NCBI GenBank assembly: GCA_016870295.1
Contig: VGBY01000059.1
Span: 1 to 6,737 of the forward strand
Reading direction: 5' to 3'
Length of the DNA: 6,737 nt
Origin: Actinomycetota bacterium
Lineage (GTDB): Bacteria > Actinomycetota > Acidimicrobiia > Acidimicrobiales > Ilumatobacteraceae
Made by a program: the position numbers and the translations under genes. This document shows, piece by piece, positions 4,749-6,737 of the stretch. Within the stretch, counting starts at the first letter, position 1; every line of letters starts with the position of its first letter. Under the pieces are notes generated by a model. It saw only the letters and a list, made by a program, of their open reading frames with translations, did not search any database and was not told where the DNA came from.

Positions 4749-5568
4749 ACGGCATCTTGGCGTAGCGCGGGTCGTCGGGGAAGACGATTCCCACCACTCG
4801 CCCGTCGCCATCGAACTGCAACTTCGGCAGGATCGGCGTCGGCACACCGATGCGCTGTGCCGCGTCGACGGCATCTCGAGACGAATGATGCGGCGCGAGA
4901 AACTCGAGGTTTGCAATCGTCGGGGGAATCATCGCCAGTTCGCCGCGTTTGGCGCGCGACAATGCATCGGATGGGGTCACCCACAAACTGGCGACGGTCT
5001 CCTTGTCGTCATGCAGCGGATCCTGCGCCGATGGTGCAACGGCGACGAAGAACCGGGTATCGAAGCGGCGTTTCTCCCCGACGGGCGTGATCCAGTGGCT
5101 CACGTAGCGAATCGCATCCACTGCGAGACGCAAGTTCTCGCGACGACACAACTCGGCCAGCGATAGTTGTCCGTCATGCACCCGGTGGCGCAACTCACCG
5201 AATCGTGCCTGGGCATCGGTGTCGCCCAGCGACACGTATTCACCCCGCTGATCACGTGCCAGCAACACACCGGCCTCCTCGAAGCACTCGCGAATCGCTG
5301 CAACCCAATACGCGAGGCCGCCGCTTGGCACACGCAGCAAGTCACTCGCCTCGGCGTCACTCATGCCATCGCACAATTCGTCGAGCTCAGCGGCTGCATC
5401 GACATCGTCGACCCGCCCACCAGGGAAGACGTACATACCACTGGCGAATACCGCACTCGTCGTGCGCTGCAACATGAATACCTCGATGTCGCTTGGTACG
5501 TCGCGCACCAGCATCACGGTGGATGCCGGTCGTAGCGGCACCGACTGCGGATCGCCGGCGCCGGTCAT
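4747..5568 (-). CDS. NUDIX hydrolase, NUDT19-like
   Basis: NUDIX enzymes hydrolyse a diphosphate linkage in a nucleoside-diphosphate derivative. The 273-residue product has the strand ASTVMLVRD (15-23), then MYVFPGGRVD (45-54). An insertion of about 35 residues follows, then AAIRECFEEAGVLL (90-103), the REUXEEXGU half of the NUDIX box with metal-binding E97 and E98. The first half (GX5E) is not at the standard spacing: the residue eight before Arg93 is Leu, not Glu. This split arrangement, with FPGG far from the helix, is what I associate with NUDT19/NUDT7-like acyl-CoA or CoA diphosphatases, so CoA-type substrates are a fair guess. A second region (HWITPVGEKRRFDTRFFVAV, 158-177) is also typical of that group. 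Start ATG 5568 overlaps the NfeD stop as ATGA; a longer GTG- or ATG-led version would lie within NfeD coding sequence. Probably translationally coupled to nfeD. Confidence 0.88.
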   Translation of the reverse strand: MTGAGDPQSVPLRPASTVMLVRDVPSDIEVFMLQRTTSAVFASGMYVFPGGRVDDVDAAAELDELCDGMSDAEASDLLRVPSGGLAYWVAAIRECFEEAGVLLARDQRGEYVSLGDTDAQARFGELRHRVHDGQLSLAELCRRENLRLAVDAIRYVSHWITPVGEKRRFDTRFFVAVAPSAQDPLHDDKETVASLWVTPSDALSRAKRGELAMIPPTIANLEFLAPHHSSRDAVDAAQRIGVPTPILPKLQFDGDGRVVGIVFPDDPRYAKMP

Positions 5569-6737
5569 TGTTCGCGCGGTTTGCGCATCTCGCGATAGTC
5601 GCGGGCTGCGCCTTCCAGCGGCTCCACATCCAGCGTCACTCCATCGATTGCCGCAACCTTGAGCGGCTGACCACTCTTGATCGGTGTGGCGCGGTTGGTG
5701 CGGGCCCGCCACTTTGCGCCACGCACATCGGCTTCACCTTCGGGCGAGATGTCGGTGGCTGCCACACCTTGTTGTCCGATCAACCATTCACGCCCAATCG
5801 TGGGTGTGGCAAACCTGGTACGCACCATCGACGGCATGCCGACCACGAAGGCCAATGTCATCGATGCGACGCCGGCGATCAACGTCAACCACGAAAGTTG
5901 CAACGCCTCTTCTTGCACCGGCCCGTACAACACGAACGACGCAATCACATACGCCAACACCCCGACACCGGTCCAAAACCGCGGGATGCCGACCTGCACA
6001 TCGACCGCAAACGCAATCACCGCGAGGATCAACAGGATGATGCCAACGGGACGCACCGGCAACTCGGCAAGACCGAACGTGCCGAGCAACGTGCACAATG
6101 CACCGACGAAACCCGCGATGCCGATTCCCGCGGTATAGAACTCGAACACGAGGAGCGCCAAACCGAAAGAGAACAGCAAATACGCCAGCGCGGCACTCGC
6201 CGATGTGTGCATCAACTGTTCCACGGTGCCGAGTTTGAAGAATCGCGTCGTGGCTGCCTCGCGCACGATGGCCCCGTCGTCGCCCACCACCTCCACCACC
6301 GTGTCGAGCACAGTGCCTTTGACGGCAAGACCGTCGAGGGCAAACAGCATGTTGCGCAGCACGGGCACGCCTTCATCGGAGATCGTGAGGCGCAGTACGC
6401 CACGTTTGCGCGCCTCGTCGGTGCCGAGGGTGTTGCTGCGCAGCAGTGTTGTGGCCTCGCCAAGGGAGATCGGCTGGTCGTCCAACAGCAATGGTGCGCC
6501 GATCTTCCCGACGGTGGAGTTCGGGGCCATTGCCGACACATCCGCGACCGCGAGCAACAATGCCGACCAGCCATGCGCCCGCGAACCGCTCGGACCAACC
6601 CAGACGCCAATCGGGATGGAGGAATCGCGCACGCTACGCAGGAGTTGCTGCATCCGCGCTTCATCAACGACGGCACCACGCGAGTTGACCTGCAGCACGA
6701 GTGCTTGTGCGCCGTTCGTCGACGATCGTTCGATCGC
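5565..6737 (-). CDS. NfeD-family membrane protein with degenerate ClpP-like domain (N-terminus outside window)
   Basis: The frame is open to the window edge (…NGAQALVLQVNSRGAVVDEA), so the N-terminus and signal peptide are missing; 390 residues are visible. Numbering from the first full codon, about 1-170 match the ClpP-like serine protease domain of long NfeD proteins (ALVLQVN; PIGVWVGPSGSRAHGWS; AVADVSAMAPNSTVG). About 180-300 hold five hydrophobic helices. From about 313 the C-terminal NfeD OB-fold follows (IGREWLIGQQGVAAT to LDVEPLEG). Long NfeD proteins work with SPFH/stomatin-like proteins in membrane quality control; no such partner is in the window. The catalytic motifs look lost: NSRGA replaces NTPGG, and HGWS occupies the place of the ASAG nucleophile segment. 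The gene ends in an ATGA overlap with the NUDIX gene. A GTG at 6698 is internal, not the start. Confidence 0.87.
   Translation of the reverse strand, partial: AIERSSTNGAQALVLQVNSRGAVVDEARMQQLLRSVRDSSIPIGVWVGPSGSRAHGWSALLLAVADVSAMAPNSTVGKIGAPLLLDDQPISLGEATTLLRSNTLGTDEARKRGVLRLTISDEGVPVLRNMLFALDGLAVKGTVLDTVVEVVGDDGAIVREAATTRFFKLGTVEQLMHTSASAALAYLLFSFGLALLVFEFYTAGIGIAGFVGALCTLLGTFGLAELPVRPVGIILLILAVIAFAVDVQVGIPRFWTGVGVLAYVIASFVLYGPVQEEALQLSWLTLIAGVASMTLAFVVGMPSMVRTRFATPTIGREWLIGQQGVAATDISPEGEADVRGAKWRARTNRATPIKSGQPLKVAAIDGVTLDVEPLEGAARDYREMRKPREQ

Noticed and set aside
4025..4984. 319-codon minus-strand open frame antisense to mrp.
   Set aside because: It overlaps the strongly conserved P-loop ATPase on the opposite strand and is Arg/His/Ala-rich without domain features.
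5569..5712. Longer NUDIX start at 5712 adding 48 residues.
   Set aside because: It would lie inside the NfeD C-terminal coding sequence, is Arg/Gly-rich out-of-frame-like sequence, and the ATG at 5568 forms a standard ATGA overlap at the right place for the family.
1..6737. Mobile element, phage, toxin-antitoxin, defence or CRISPR system.
   Set aside because: No transposase, integrase, nuclease, repeat array or terminal inverted repeats seen; gene content is housekeeping-like and codon use looks uniform.

Overview
The window looks like ordinary chromosome from a high-GC actinobacterium, possibly an Acidimicrobiia/Ilumatobacter-like lineage. The clues are the GC-rich third positions, GTG starts, few Shine-Dalgarno sites, an actinobacterial OmpR-type regulator tail and a Tat lipoprotein. 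That placement is inference from style, not from a marker gene. Coding density is very high: only the erpA/mrp gap (106 bp), the ridA/lipoprotein gap (57 bp), the lipoprotein/erpA gap (49 bp) and the regulator/deaminase gap (31 bp) lie outside genes. I see no RNA gene, insertion sequence, CRISPR array or phage gene.

Layout. (1) 2-127 (+): last 41 codons of an OmpR/PhoB-family response regulator. (2) 2111-159 (-): a compact three-gene operon of a RidA-family protein with a lysine-rich tail, a 51-residue one-helix membrane protein, and a COG0402 amidohydrolase resembling 8-oxoguanine deaminase. (3) 2169-3071 (+): a Tat-exported lipoprotein with a thioredoxin-like CX4C C-terminal domain, divergent from ridA. 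(4) 3121-3441 (-): ErpA/IscA-type A-type Fe-S carrier. (5) 3548-4738 (+): Mrp/ApbC Fe-S P-loop ATPase with an N-terminal MIP18/DUF59 domain, divergent from erpA. (6) 6737-4747 (-): an NfeD-family membrane protein (start outside the window) followed, with a 4-nt overlap, by a NUDT19-like NUDIX hydrolase.

How the genes work together. The erpA/mrp pair is a coherent Fe-S cluster delivery unit, and the gap between the genes holds a perfect 15-bp palindrome that could be a shared operator. The deaminase operon combines a purine- or triazine-type amidohydrolase with an enamine/imine deaminase, suggesting nitrogenous heterocycle catabolism or base salvage. NfeD plus NUDIX suggests membrane quality control coupled to hydrolysis of a nucleotide or CoA derivative, but that link rests on position only.

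I did not find a convincing new multi-gene system. The points most worth a second look are: TANNNT boxes 6-9 nt upstream of all four promoter-proximal starts (leaderless transcription); the erpA/mrp palindrome; a deaminase whose conserved N-terminus has no ATG/GTG/TTG start; an NfeD whose protease-like domain seems to have lost its active site; an Mrp lacking the second cysteine of CXXC; and a 30-bp duplication that covers the stop codons of two convergent genes.
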